From positions 2,604,001 through 2,668,000 of the forward strand of contig NZ_CP121666.1 of the NCBI RefSeq assembly GCF_029714325.1: DNA of 64,000 nucleotides, written 5' to 3'. This stretch comes from Bradyrhizobium sp. CB1717. Its GTDB lineage: Bacteria; Pseudomonadota; Alphaproteobacteria; Rhizobiales; Xanthobacteraceae. The notes under the pieces were generated by a model that was not told the origin of the DNA, did no database searches, and saw nothing but the letters and a program-made list of their open reading frames with translations. This document shows, one piece after another, positions 36,384 through 45,102 of this stretch (positions within the stretch are counted from its first letter, which is position 1; each line of letters begins with the position of its first letter). Made by a program: the position numbers and the translations under genes.

Positions 36384-36721
36384 GGCTTCTTCTGTTCTTG
36401 TGGGGATGCCCAACGCGGGTTGCGCAAACCAATGCCGGAAAAGGTGATTTACAAAGCTATGTTGCTGACGCCTATGCGCGAAGCAAGAAGACGGGACGTG
36501 CGCGGCGACACGATCGCGTGATCAGGGCTGCGCGCTCGCTCTCGTTGCATTGGTGCGACACCGGGAACCGTTTGCTCGATTGACGGGATTGCGACGCATC
36601 GGTGCTGCGCGAACCGCGCCCCGGCGCGGTCACGCGGGTCGCGGTCACCGGCCTGATCTGGCTTCAATCATTGCCGAGCGCGTGAAGGCCGACGCCAGCG
36701 CGTGCGACGGACGCGGCGCGC
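36384..36721. other. Gap upstream of the cysteine-cluster gene
   Basis: No gene is supported here. It must hold the promoter of the minus-strand gene at 36383 and the end of the minus-strand gene at 36722, but I see no clear hairpin or promoter box. Confidence 0.5.
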
Positions 36722-37786
36722 TTACTGTGCGCCCGATCCGCCCTGCACGATCTTCTCGTTCAGCTTCTGGTCCACGGTCTCCACCGTGCGGTCGATCTCG
36801 GCATTGGGTACGCCGAGCTGATGCGAGATCAGCTTCACCAGGAGGTCGACGCGCTCGATGAAGGGCGCGCCGCTTGCGACCGCGCGCGCGGCCGAAGACG
36901 GCTTGAGCAGGCTTTCGGCGGCCTTGGCGTATTTCGCGAATGGCACCTGGTCCTGCGGATCGGCACCGAGGCGGCGGGCGAGGGCATCGACATGGTCGTA
37001 GATCGTCTGCGAGCGTGCGAGGTCGCCATGCACGGCGTCGCGGATCGATTGCGGCTCGTTCGGGGTGATGCAGCGGTAATTGCCGGTGAGCAGCATCGAC
37101 CATTTCGCCAGCGGCACGAACAGGGAATCGAACACCTTCAGCTTCACCGGCACGTCGTGGCCGTCGAGCGTCACGGCGTCGATGTCGGCTTCGAGCTCGC
37201 GCAACAGCTTGTTGTGCTTCTCGTCCGCGAAGACCGATGCCTTGAAATTGGTGGGCAGGCCGACATGAAGCACGTTCGCGGCTTCCTCCGGCGGGCGGAA
37301 GGCCTGCGGGTCGGGCGAGCACAGCGTCACCAGCCCCGGCTCGAACCGCTCCCACACCTGCGCGTTGGTGTAGGCCTCCTCGAGGTCCATGTCGGCAAGC
37401 GCCGGAATCCGCTTCAGGTAGGGCAGCGGCGGCATGTTCATGATCGACAGGCACGGCAGCTTCGCCGCGGCGATCTTGACCATGAGGACGCGCACCGTGT
37501 GGTTGGTGTATTGCGGCTCCTGCATCGCCAGGCCAACCAGATCGTAACGGGAGAGATCGACGTTGGCCGGCGTCACGGCATCGAGCTTCCCGGGAAGGTT
37601 GCGCGAGAAGATTGCCCGGTGCACGGCCTCGTCGCGCAACTTGATGCGCACCTCGGTACCGTCGCGATTGATGAGCTCTGCGGTCTTGGCGCGGCAGACC
37701 AGGGTCACATTGTGCCCCGCCATCAGCAGCTTCGTGCCCAGCAGGGAGCCGTAGGAAGCCCCGAGAATCAGAATGTTACGCGCCAT
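36722..37786 (-). CDS. Ketopantoate reductase (ApbA/PanE)-like protein
   Basis: NADP-dependent dehydrogenase-like protein of 354 residues from MARNILILGASYGSLLG at 37786, where AAGGGA lies upstream. The N-terminal Rossmann fold has GASYGSLLGTKLLMAGHNVTLVCRA, in which the usual GxGxxG is GASYGS. The C-terminal helical domain contains PLAKWSMLLTGNYRCI, which occupies the place of the ApbA Lys/Asn active-site helix. It differs enough from PanE that another substrate is likely. It stands alone between long gaps. Confidence 0.7.
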   Translation of the reverse strand: MARNILILGASYGSLLGTKLLMAGHNVTLVCRAKTAELINRDGTEVRIKLRDEAVHRAIFSRNLPGKLDAVTPANVDLSRYDLVGLAMQEPQYTNHTVRVLMVKIAAAKLPCLSIMNMPPLPYLKRIPALADMDLEEAYTNAQVWERFEPGLVTLCSPDPQAFRPPEEAANVLHVGLPTNFKASVFADEKHNKLLRELEADIDAVTLDGHDVPVKLKVFDSLFVPLAKWSMLLTGNYRCITPNEPQSIRDAVHGDLARSQTIYDHVDALARRLGADPQDQVPFAKYAKAAESLLKPSSAARAVASGAPFIERVDLLVKLISHQLGVPNAEIDRTVETVDQKLNEKIVQGGSGAQ

Positions 37787-38679
37787 GTTTCGTCCCTTGG
37801 AGATGTCATGTGATTTTTGCGCCCGGCCATCGTCCGAGGGGGCGTTTGCCGGGCATGTAAAGCGAAGTGGCCGGCTATGGCAACTGGGATAATGCATACA
37901 AGGGCGCCGGAAGGTCAGGCGGGCAAGCCCGGTCGCGCCGTGGCCACCGAAGTGCGGACGAATCGGCCGGGCGACGGCTGCAGATCCGCTCGTTGCTTGA
38001 AACAAGTTATTTCCGGACGTTCGGAATGTTTGTATGCGAATGAGCGCGCTCAGGGAGCCGGCTCGTCGATTTCCGGCACGTCGACAGTCGGAAAATTCCG
38101 GGCGAAGACAATCGTCAGCGACGAAGCGGCAATCGGCCGCATCTGCCATCGCTGCCGTGATTGGCGGCGCGCCGCATGTACCCATAAGAAGTTCATGAAA
38201 CGCCGATACGGGTCATGCCTCTTCTGTCATCAAACGGCATCCAAATTTTAGTCGTTAGCCGCAACAAAAAACTGCAAACGGAAGGCTGCAAAAATGGCAA
38301 AGTGGCGCGGGGCCATAACTGTAGATCAGCAATGGAGCTGAGACGTGACGATTGAGTTGGAGTCGGCGTGCAACTTGTGTTGAGACCGACTGATGGGGGT
38401 GGCACACCGTGTGGCCCAGTGCCCGCGCGAAGCGAAGACGAACTGAACATCGGATGGGATTTCGCTTCACCTAAGGCTCGATCCCCGCGGGGGGGTGCTC
38501 TGTCTCTGCGCGGAATGGCAGCGAAACAGATCGACGAGGCCGACGGCATCAGCAGACGCAAGCGTGATGCACGCGACCAGGTACGCCTGGGATCGCATCG
38601 AGCAGACGTGCACGGCGTTGCGCTGACGGCGCAGCCTGCAAGTCTGGCCAATCGCTGACGGCGCCGTTCGGGGAAAGAA
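37787..38679. other. Long gap without a supported gene
   Basis: About 890 bases between divergent genes. Open frames here (for example 38368-38658, plus strand) lack ribosome sites and family features. A short inverted repeat TTCCG-GACGTT-CGGAA lies near 38010, and the stretch around 38260-38300 is A-rich (AACAAAAAACTGC ... GCTGCAAAAATGGC). It holds at least the promoter regions of both flanking genes; I cannot assign more. Confidence 0.5.
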
Positions 38680-39762
38680 ATGGAAGGTCATTATTGGCCT
38701 CACGGCGCCAGCGATGGCGCCGGCGGAGGCCTGGTACGCTTGCGAAAGCGCGCGTCCGAATTCTTCGAAAGTCTGTCTGTCGCGGAGCTTTCGCGTGAGG
38801 CGCACAGGCATCTGTGGGTTTCAGACTGGTTGAGGCTCGCGGGAGACTATCGGAGCTCCGCCGAATCCGCGCGCGCAGATGGTGCCGGCCGGATCGCGCG
38901 CGAAGCGTGGATGTGCGCGCTCATGGCGTTCGAAGTCGCGCGAAGCCTGTCGTCTCCGGGAGATCTGGCGAGCGCCGACTTCGCGGACAAGGTCGGTCTC
39001 AGCCTGAGAAGCTTCGCGGACGATGCGGTTCACGCGATCGAGCGCGTCGAGATTGACGGCTTCGATCAGGGCGCGTTGACCGGCTACTTCCTGCCGGCGC
39101 TCCGTCACGGGCCTTCCGCGCCCGCGGTCATCTGCGTCGCCGACGAGGACATCACCCTGGCCTCGATGGTGAGCAGGCTGTTGCCCGCCGCGCTGCGCCG
39201 TAACATGTCGCTTCTGCTCATCGATGCCGGCAATTCGCCTGTTCGTCGCCCGCTCAAACAGGAGCATATCCTCCAATGCTGGCTGGACTATCTGGAGGCT
39301 CGCCCGGATGTCGACGCGCAGCGGATCGCGATCTACGGCGAAGGGGCGGGCGCCAGTCATGCCTCCCGCCTCGTCCTCTCGGATCGCAGGATAGCCGCCG
39401 CCGTGTGCGACGGCGGCCTTTTGCGGCTGGTCACGCAGCGTGCATCGGTTCATTGGATGACAGGCGTTGAGCAGGTTGCCGCGGGCGAAGTCCCGATGCG
39501 TCCGCTGCCGTCGTCGCGCCGGATGGCCTGCCCGGTTCTCATGGTGGTCGGCAGCCGCTCGATGATGCGCGAGCAGGAGGCGCTCGAGCTGCAAGCCGGC
39601 TATCGTCAGGCCGGAGCCGACTGCTCGGTCGTCGTGCCGAACCGCATCCCGTATCCTCTGGGCGAGGTCGAGAACTTCGTCACGGTGGATGACTTCATTT
39701 TCGAGTGGCTCGACGCCAAACTTGGAGCGGCCCGTCGCCTCGACCCCGTCACCTATCTCTAG
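38680..39762 (+). CDS. Alpha/beta-hydrolase-fold protein lacking the nucleophile
   Basis: Protein of 360 residues with a helical cap of about 120 residues, then an alpha/beta hydrolase core like FrsA (DUF1100) and related esterases: APAVICVADEDITLASMV, HILQCWLDYLEARPDVDAQRIAIYGEGAGASHASRLVLSDRRIAAAV and a late strand ACPVLMVVGSRSMM. The nucleophile elbow GxSxG reads G-E-G-A-G, so Ser is replaced by Gly (codon GGG at 39343-39345), and the region where the catalytic His is expected (YPLGEVENFVTVDDF) has none. It is probably not a normal esterase; binding or structural role possible. Confidence 0.75.
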   Translation: MEGHYWPHGASDGAGGGLVRLRKRASEFFESLSVAELSREAHRHLWVSDWLRLAGDYRSSAESARADGAGRIAREAWMCALMAFEVARSLSSPGDLASADFADKVGLSLRSFADDAVHAIERVEIDGFDQGALTGYFLPALRHGPSAPAVICVADEDITLASMVSRLLPAALRRNMSLLLIDAGNSPVRRPLKQEHILQCWLDYLEARPDVDAQRIAIYGEGAGASHASRLVLSDRRIAAAVCDGGLLRLVTQRASVHWMTGVEQVAAGEVPMRPLPSSRRMACPVLMVVGSRSMMREQEALELQAGYRQAGADCSVVVPNRIPYPLGEVENFVTVDDFIFEWLDAKLGAARRLDPVTYL

Positions 39763-39897
39763 CGCGTGAGCCGCATGACCGAGCCGCGGTCTTCTCGCGG
39801 CGAACGCGGCACAGTCATACGGGGACAACGGCCTGATGCGCGCCGAGGATTCTTTCCCATGCCGTCACGCCTTGGCTGCGTCGGGAAGAGCCGCGGA

Positions 39898-40377
39898 TCA
39901 CGACACGTCGATGGCCAGCAGCCGTGCAGCGAGCCGGGCATTCTTGGCGATGGTCGCGAGCGCGGCATTCAGATCGGCGAGGGTCTTTTCGTCGAGCTCG
40001 TTGAACATGGTCGAATTCAGGGCGAGCTTCCGCTTGGACAGTTTTTCGATGTCCGTTGTCGCCTTTTCCGTCAGCGACATCAGAACGAAGCGGGCGTCGT
40101 CGGCTGCGGGCCGTCGCGACAGGAAGCCGCCCTTCTCGAGACTCTTGGTCTGGTTGGTTACGAAGGCGGGGTGGATCCGCAGCTTGTTCGCAATGTCGAT
40201 TCCGGCGACGCCACGTCCCTCGTCCAGCTCGGTGATGGCCATCAGGATCAGCCATTGCGGCTCGGTGATGCCCAGCAGTCCGGCCCAGCTGCTGTGGATG
40301 TCCTCCAGCTGCGAGTGGATTTCAACGATATTCCAGATGAAGTCCGTAATCGCCCGGTCGAGCTTCTTCTCGATCAT
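39898..40377 (-). CDS. MarR family transcriptional regulator
   Basis: Winged-helix regulator of 159 residues. The MarR core runs from GITEPQWLILMAITELDEG to IANKLRIHPAFVTNQTKSLEKGGFLSRRPAADDARFVLMSLTEKATTDIEKL, with recognition helix and wing intact. It is convergent with the hydrolase-like gene (135-base gap) and divergent from the porin across 517 bases. Target genes cannot be told; self-regulation is usual for the family. Confidence 0.88.
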   Translation of the reverse strand: MIEKKLDRAITDFIWNIVEIHSQLEDIHSSWAGLLGITEPQWLILMAITELDEGRGVAGIDIANKLRIHPAFVTNQTKSLEKGGFLSRRPAADDARFVLMSLTEKATTDIEKLSKRKLALNSTMFNELDEKTLADLNAALATIAKNARLAARLLAIDVS

Positions 40378-40600
40378 GTGGCTTCCCCCCGTTGGCCTCG
40401 ATCATTTTTCTTTTTGTCTTGATCGGTCTTGTACCGGGATATTGGCAAGCCGTCTCGCCCATCGTTGCGCGAAAACTTCACTGGGAAAATCGTGCCGGCA
40501 CTTAATACTTGCAGAAAACAATTAATTGAGTTACGTCTCTTGCACTCAGAATTTGCTGCTCTTGACCATAGTCAACGGACGGCGATGTGAGACCTCCAAG
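40378..40600. other. Gap upstream of an orphan terminator; possible small RNA
   Basis: No protein gene is supported between the MarR start and the terminator at 40601-40636, yet the terminator points along the plus strand. This suggests a short untranslated transcript. GACCTCCAA just before the hairpin includes ACCTCCA (40592-40598), complementary to the porin ribosome site TGGAGGT (40881-40887). A promoter could not be placed with confidence. Confidence 0.35.
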
Positions 40601-40636
40601 AAAGCCCTCGGGATGCCCCCTGAGGGCTTTTTCTTT
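40601..40636 (+). terminator. Orphan intrinsic terminator
   Basis: Perfect 9-bp stem AAAGCCCTC/GAGGGCTTT with a 12-base loop, followed by TTCTTTT. No coding region ends upstream on this strand within 800 bases. Confidence 0.75.
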
Positions 40637-40723
40637 TATTTCAGGTGCTTGCACCGGCCCAGAGACTCCTGTTGCTTGCAGGCAACAGCCTTTTCCGAAC
40701 TTGCGCTTCAGCAAATCAATGAA

Positions 40724-40752
40724 TTGAGGCCATTGTTTTTATAAACTATATG
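40724..40752 (+). promoter_or_regulatory. Candidate porin promoter
   Basis: TTGAGG and TATATG are separated by 17 bases in an AT-rich patch. The leader to the porin start would be about 135 bases and contains a 13-bp direct repeat (40790-40802 and 40803-40815, TCAGTCCGGACCT and TCAGTGCGGACCT). Confidence 0.45.
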
Positions 40753-40894
40753 TGAATCCACGACGGAGGGGGGGCACCTCGCTGTCGTTTCAGTCCGGAC
40801 CTTCAGTGCGGACCTGAATTGAACGGAAATTGAGAGGGTCAAGCGGCCTCCACCGAGGAGCCGAGCCCCCTGAACCGACCTGGAGGTTTATCTA

Positions 40895-42469
40895 ATGAAG
40901 TTGACGAAGACGCTCTTTCTCGGCTCGGCAGCCGGCCTGATGGCCGTCTCCGGTGCGTTCGCAGCCGATCTCCCCGTGAAGGCCAAGGCGGTCGAATACG
41001 TGAAGGTCTGCTCGCTGTACGGCGCCGGCTTCTACTACATCCCGGGCACCGACACCTGCATCAAGCTCGGTGGTTACCTGCGCGCTGACGCCGTGCTGGG
41101 CTCCAACTCGGACTTCAACCCGAACCAGAGCGGTACCGCCGGTGCGCGCAACCGCATGATGAACTACTATACCTTCCGCGCTCGTGAAGACCTGAACATC
41201 GACACGCGCACGGCCACCGAATACGGCGTGGTCCGTACCTTCTTCGACGGCGTGTTCACCTGGACGACCGGCAACTATACGCCCACCGGTTCGGCGACGG
41301 GTGCGACCCAGTACAGCGGTACGCTCGGTCTCAACGCTGCTGGCACCGGCCTCGTCGGCTCGGGCAGCGGCAACGTCAACGGCACCGACGGCAACACCTC
41401 GGCCGGTGCGCTCGGCGTGTACTACGCCTTCATCCAGTTCGCTGGCTTCACGATGGGTAAGGCCGTGTCGCAGTTCGACGCGCCCTGGACCAACTATCCC
41501 GGCAACATCACCGACAACCTCGTCGGCGGCAGCGGCACCGTGACCGGCGTCACCCAGTTCACCTACACGGCCGATTTCGGCCAGGGCGTGACGGCGTCGT
41601 TCTCGGCTGAAGATGCGACCGCGTACTATCAGGCCGGCAACCTCAACATGACCGGCGCGACCGCCTCCGGCATCCTCGGTGGCTCGTACGGCACCAACGC
41701 AATCGGCGGCTCGCGTTCGCCGAACCTCGTGGGTCAGGTGCGTGTCGACCAGGCCTGGGGCCTGTTCCAGGCGTCGGTGGCTGCGCATGACAACCACGTG
41801 GGCTACTACGGCGCGACGGAAACCACCGGCCACCCCGACGACAAGTGGGGCTGGGCGGTTCAGCTCGCTCTGTCGATCAAGAACATCCCGACCGGCGCGG
41901 GTGACACGATCAACATCCAGGGCGTCTACACCGACGGTGCGACCCGCTACAACTTCCAGAACCTGTCGGGCAGCAGCTACGCGCTGTTCGGTAGCTCGAG
42001 CACGGCCTACGGCAGCGTCGGCTTCGCCAATGCTCCTGACACCGTCTTCGTGACCGGCAGCTCGCAGGAAACCGTCAAGACCTGGGGCTTCCGCGGCGCC
42101 TACACCCACAACTGGGATCCCTACTGGAACACCGCGCTCTACGGTGCCTATGCTCAGGCCCAGTTCGGCACGCTGGCCAAGACCTCGATCTGCGGCGCCG
42201 GTGGCGCTGGCGGCACGTTCGGCAGCCTGGCCGGTGTCACCTCGTGTAACCCGGACTTCGCGATCGGCCAGCTCGGTATCGTCACCCGCTGGACCCCGGT
42301 CAAGAACCTGACCTTCTCGGCCGACCTCTCCTGGACGCACCTCGACCAGAAGTATTCTGGCGTGGTTGCCATCGCTCCGTCGAGCACGACCGCCAAGCCA
42401 GCCGCGACCTACGAGCTGAAGGATCAGGACTCGATCGCGATGATCCTCCGCGCTCAGCGCAACTGGTAA
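40895..42469 (+). CDS. Outer-membrane porin, alphaproteobacterial (Omp2b-like) type
   Basis: Trimeric beta-barrel porin of 524 residues for passive uptake of small solutes. The signal MKLTKTLFLGSAAGLMAVSGAFA is followed by the genus-typical start ADLPVKAKAVEYVKVCSLYGAGFYYIPGTDTCIKLGGYLRAD. Strands alternate with Gly/Ser/Thr-rich loops (residues about 130-180) and the chain ends in Trp (ILRAQRNW), close to the aromatic C-terminus needed for barrel assembly. GGAGG is 8 bases before ATG 40895. Codon choice is notably biased, as in highly expressed genes. A strong terminator follows. Confidence 0.95.
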   Translation: MKLTKTLFLGSAAGLMAVSGAFAADLPVKAKAVEYVKVCSLYGAGFYYIPGTDTCIKLGGYLRADAVLGSNSDFNPNQSGTAGARNRMMNYYTFRAREDLNIDTRTATEYGVVRTFFDGVFTWTTGNYTPTGSATGATQYSGTLGLNAAGTGLVGSGSGNVNGTDGNTSAGALGVYYAFIQFAGFTMGKAVSQFDAPWTNYPGNITDNLVGGSGTVTGVTQFTYTADFGQGVTASFSAEDATAYYQAGNLNMTGATASGILGGSYGTNAIGGSRSPNLVGQVRVDQAWGLFQASVAAHDNHVGYYGATETTGHPDDKWGWAVQLALSIKNIPTGAGDTINIQGVYTDGATRYNFQNLSGSSYALFGSSSTAYGSVGFANAPDTVFVTGSSQETVKTWGFRGAYTHNWDPYWNTALYGAYAQAQFGTLAKTSICGAGGAGGTFGSLAGVTSCNPDFAIGQLGIVTRWTPVKNLTFSADLSWTHLDQKYSGVVAIAPSSTTAKPAATYELKDQDSIAMILRAQRNW

Positions 42470-42493
42470 GATCTGTCGAAAGATCTGAAAGAG

Positions 42494-42523
42494 CACCCGG
42501 CGGGAAACCGCCGGGTGTTTTTT
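42494..42523 (+). terminator. Porin terminator
   Basis: Perfect 10-bp stem CACCCGGCGG/CCGCCGGGTG with a GAAA loop and six T residues, 25 bases after the porin stop. Confidence 0.93.
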
Positions 42524-42564
42524 GTTGTGCGAGGCTGATCATTTGAGGCCGAGGCGCCGAAGCC

Positions 42565-42656
42565 CCGTAGGCCGGGTGAAGCGCAGCGCAATCCGGGAAA
42601 GGTGTCTCGCCGAACGCGCGGTCCCGGATTTCGCTTCCGCGCCATCCGGGCTACGG
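42565..42656. repeat. Palindromic intergenic repeat 1
   Basis: Outer arms CCGTAGGCCGGGT and ATCCGGGCTACGG match with two mismatches, and an inner pair AATCCGGGA/TCCCGGATT is perfect. The shape is that of a REP-like mobile palindrome; similar sequences are, as I remember, frequent in Bradyrhizobium intergenic DNA. Confidence 0.65.
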
Positions 42657-43127
42657 CGCCGGGTGTGTCGCCCGGCTGTCAATCCGCTCGCGCAAAAATA
42701 TTCCGCTTTGCCGAAATTCGGATTTGTCGTATATCTCGCCCATCCCGGCTCATCCTTGAGGGGCGATCATGTGGTCGTCGTTTTCGCGAGCCGGGTTTGC
42801 GGTGGACGCGGCAGCGTCGGGCGCGAAAGGTGCGGGCAGGGAGGGTAGTCCCCGGTGAGCTCGCGGCCGCGTGCGGACGAACGGCGCTGACAGGTTCGTC
42901 TCGTCTGTAAGTTTCCGGCTCCGTCGACAGGGCTGGGAAAACTGCGGCGAAATGGCGGGCCGCGCGTACGGCAAAACCGTGTGGTCCTGGCCGTCGTTGC
43001 TACGGTCAAGCTCTTGCGGATGCGGTGATCGCGTCAACCGGCGCGGTGCTGGTGAATTCCGTGAGCGTGAGGGAGGCCAGAAGGAATTCGGCTCCCGGGA
43101 GAGCGCGGCATAAGCCGTCCGACCATC

Positions 43128-43242
43128 GCGCAGGGAAGGCCGAGTGATTGGCTCCACCTGTATGCTGCTGTGCGGTTCCTTTGCGCTACATCTTCGCGCA
43201 GCGGACCGCGGGTGCGAGGTCAGCACCCGGCCTTCCCTGCGC
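43128..43242. repeat. Palindromic intergenic repeat 2
   Basis: GCGCAGGGAAGGCCG (43128-43142) and CGGCCTTCCCTGCGC (43228-43242) are a perfect 15-bp inverted repeat enclosing 85 bases. The flanking sequence looks like a longer dispersed element known to me from Bradyrhizobium-type genomes. Confidence 0.65.
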
Positions 43243-43364
43243 CCTCTTGGCTAGAGAGGGTGGAGAGACCAAGCAAAGCTCGGGCGAATTGCGCCGCGAG
43301 GATGCGGAGGCGTGTCTGTAAGTTGAAATGCAAGCCGAAAGAGCGACGCTGCTGCCTCATACTC

Positions 43365-43444
43365 CGTCATTGCGAGCGCAGCGAAGCAATCCAGAATCCC
43401 TCCGCGGAAAGACTCTGGATTGATTCGCTGCGCTCGCAATGACG
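43365..43444. repeat. Palindromic intergenic repeat 3
   Basis: Two 31-base arms (43365-43395 and 43414-43444), each built on CATTGCGAGCGCAGCGAAG, pair with a single mismatch around an 18-base loop. This 80-bp hairpin is typical of short dispersed palindromes in this group. It ends 36 bases before a MarR gene on the minus strand and may end its transcript. Confidence 0.8.
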
Positions 43445-43479
43445 ATGATGAAGCCAGTCGCCCGGAAATTGCGCGCGCC

Positions 43480-44127
43480 TCAGCCCTGGCTCGCCACCCG
43501 CGCGCGATCGAGATGCTCCTCGATCTTGGGGCGGTCGCGGGTGCGCTCGAAGCTGGTGCAGAGCAGCTCGGTCTCCTCGAGCGAAACAGGGGCGCGATAC
43601 AACCGGCACATGAACTCGGCGGTTGTACGCCCCTTTGCCGCGGCTGGTCCGAGGCCTGGGCTGCGTTCGGCGAGAAACATGCAGTCCCGGCAGATGCTGG
43701 CATCGAGTCGCTGATGCGCGGCGTCGAGGTGATTGAGGATCTCGCGCATCGAGTCGCGCAAGCGGATGCACTCGTCGGTCCCGAGCGCCGTGACAGCATT
43801 CACCACGTGATTGATCGGATCGTGCTGGCTCAGGCACTTCTCGCCCTGCGCGGTGACATGGAGCACCACGGAGCGCTTGTCCTCATGCGAGGGTTTGCGC
43901 ACCAGGAAGGACTTGCTCTCCAGCGTCTTCACGATCTGCGATGCCGTCGCCCTGGTGGCGCCGATGAAGCCGGCGAGCGCGGACGGTGTGCGCGAAAACC
44001 TGTTGGCGCGGCCGAGAAACCGCAGCGCCATCCATTCCCGATCGCGCAATCCATGCTGATTGCCTTCGAAATACCAAGCCCGCGCCGCCTGGACCAGCAG
44101 CTCGACGGCTTCTCTTGCCAATGGCAT
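43480..44127 (-). CDS. MarR family regulator with cysteine-containing C-terminal tail
   Basis: Winged-helix protein of 215 residues. The MarR core includes REWMALRFLGRANRFSRTPSALAGFIGATRATASQIVKTLESKSFLVRKPSHEDKRSVVLHVTAQGEKCL. After it comes an extra tail of about 65 residues with three cysteines (ICRDCMFL and EFMCRLYRAPVSLEETELLC), which might bind a metal or sense oxidation; such tails occur in some rhizobial MarR proteins. It stands alone between two gene-poor gaps, and its targets are unknown. Confidence 0.85.
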   Translation of the reverse strand: MPLAREAVELLVQAARAWYFEGNQHGLRDREWMALRFLGRANRFSRTPSALAGFIGATRATASQIVKTLESKSFLVRKPSHEDKRSVVLHVTAQGEKCLSQHDPINHVVNAVTALGTDECIRLRDSMREILNHLDAAHQRLDASICRDCMFLAERSPGLGPAAAKGRTTAEFMCRLYRAPVSLEETELLCTSFERTRDRPKIEEHLDRARVASQG

Positions 44128-44985
44128 GGATTCCTACCTCGCCCCCGGAACTTCGTCTGCGGCGTCCCGAAGCCGCCTTGCGCCCTGGCTCGCGAATCCT
44201 TCGAGGAACGTCAGACCTCTGGAGGCGTCCGATGAGCACGTCGTGCCCGGCCTCCGCTCGATGGCAGAGACTGCAATGCGCCCGATACTGACCAATGAGC
44301 GAGGTGCAGTCCGGAGCGCGAGGCTACGTCGCCGATGGCATGCCAATCGCGTCGTCGCACGGGAGCCCGGGTTGCCGTCACCAGCGAATGATGGATCGGA
44401 GTTGTTCAACCGAAGCCCCTGAAGTTCAAGTCACACGCACACGTTTCTTATCTTCCGCCGAAACGATGAATGAGCTTCTCAACAAAATCAAGTAGAGACG
44501 CTCTCGGAGACTGGATGTCGTCGCAGGCGAATGTAACGTTCAAGACAATCTCGCTTTCAGGAACACATGATAGTGAATGCAATACGCTGTCCCGCGCGCA
44601 ACATGCGCGCAACTATACGACGGTTTGATTGCACAGCATGTTGATGTCTGCCGTTGATGCAGGTTGATCGAAGCTTGTGCATGACAAACGCGATCTGTGT
44701 TGATGAATCATCCACAACTTGTGCGATCTGCGGGAGAATTGCCCGAGGGAACCCGAAGGAATTGCACGCGGCGGTTGTTGTGGGCGCGATTCGGAGAATC
44801 GATGATTCGCTTCGCCTGCCACGCGGCCGCCCATGCTCCTCCGAACGGTTGAAACGCTCATGAGAGGAAGGGCGGCAGCCATGGGTGTGCTTGCGCCGAC
44901 AGCGTGGCGGCATGCGTGAACGGCTGTCGGGATCGTGAGCAAGGCGAAATCGCGGGCGCCGCGCGCCCCGTCCCGGCCTGCTAAG
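44128..44985. other. Gap without a supported gene
   Basis: About 860 bases before the flagellar region. A 69-codon frame at 44654-44863 (plus) has no ribosome site or known family. The stretch 44440-44700 is lower in GC than its surroundings. No hairpin of note was seen. Confidence 0.5.
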
Positions 44986-45051
44986 GCATGTTCCGGCCCC
45001 GGAGGGCCGCGTTAGCGCAAGGTACGAAGCGGTTGTCCGGAAAGATCATGC
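44986..45051. repeat. Imperfect palindromic intergenic element
   Basis: GCATG-TTCCGG at the left pairs with CCGGAAAGATCATGC at the right, with an inner GGCCC-CGGA-GGGCC hairpin and GCGTTAGCGCAAGG between. I remember closely related sequences, often linked to the GCGCGATGA hairpin that follows here, as very common in Bradyrhizobium intergenic regions. Confidence 0.5.
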
Positions 45052-45068
45052 GCAAACAACAACCTAGA

Positions 45069-45101
45069 GCGCGATGACGATTCATCCGAATCTCATCGCG
45101 C
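45069..45101 (-). terminator. Hairpin just after fliI
   Basis: GCGCGATGA and TCATCGCGC form a 9-bp stem that continues with GATT/AATC after a one-base bulge. It ends 2 bases before the fliI stop on the minus strand and is followed on that strand by CTAGGTTGTTGTTT. It probably ends the DUF1217-flgF-fliI transcript. Confidence 0.6.
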
Positions 45102-45102
45102 G

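Noticed and set aside
37890..37902. AATGCATACAAGG, resembling a MatR site
   Set aside because: Only half the palindrome matches and it is 15 kb from the malonate genes.
38368..38658. 96-codon frame in the gap before the hydrolase-like gene
   Set aside because: No ribosome site, no hydrophobic or domain pattern, composition like shuffled intergenic DNA.
40892..42496. Open frame of 534 codons opposite the porin
   Set aside because: Shadow caused by the strong codon bias of the porin gene.
44654..44863. 69-codon frame with two Cys pairs
   Set aside because: No ribosome site and no known family; four cysteines in a short chance frame are not enough.
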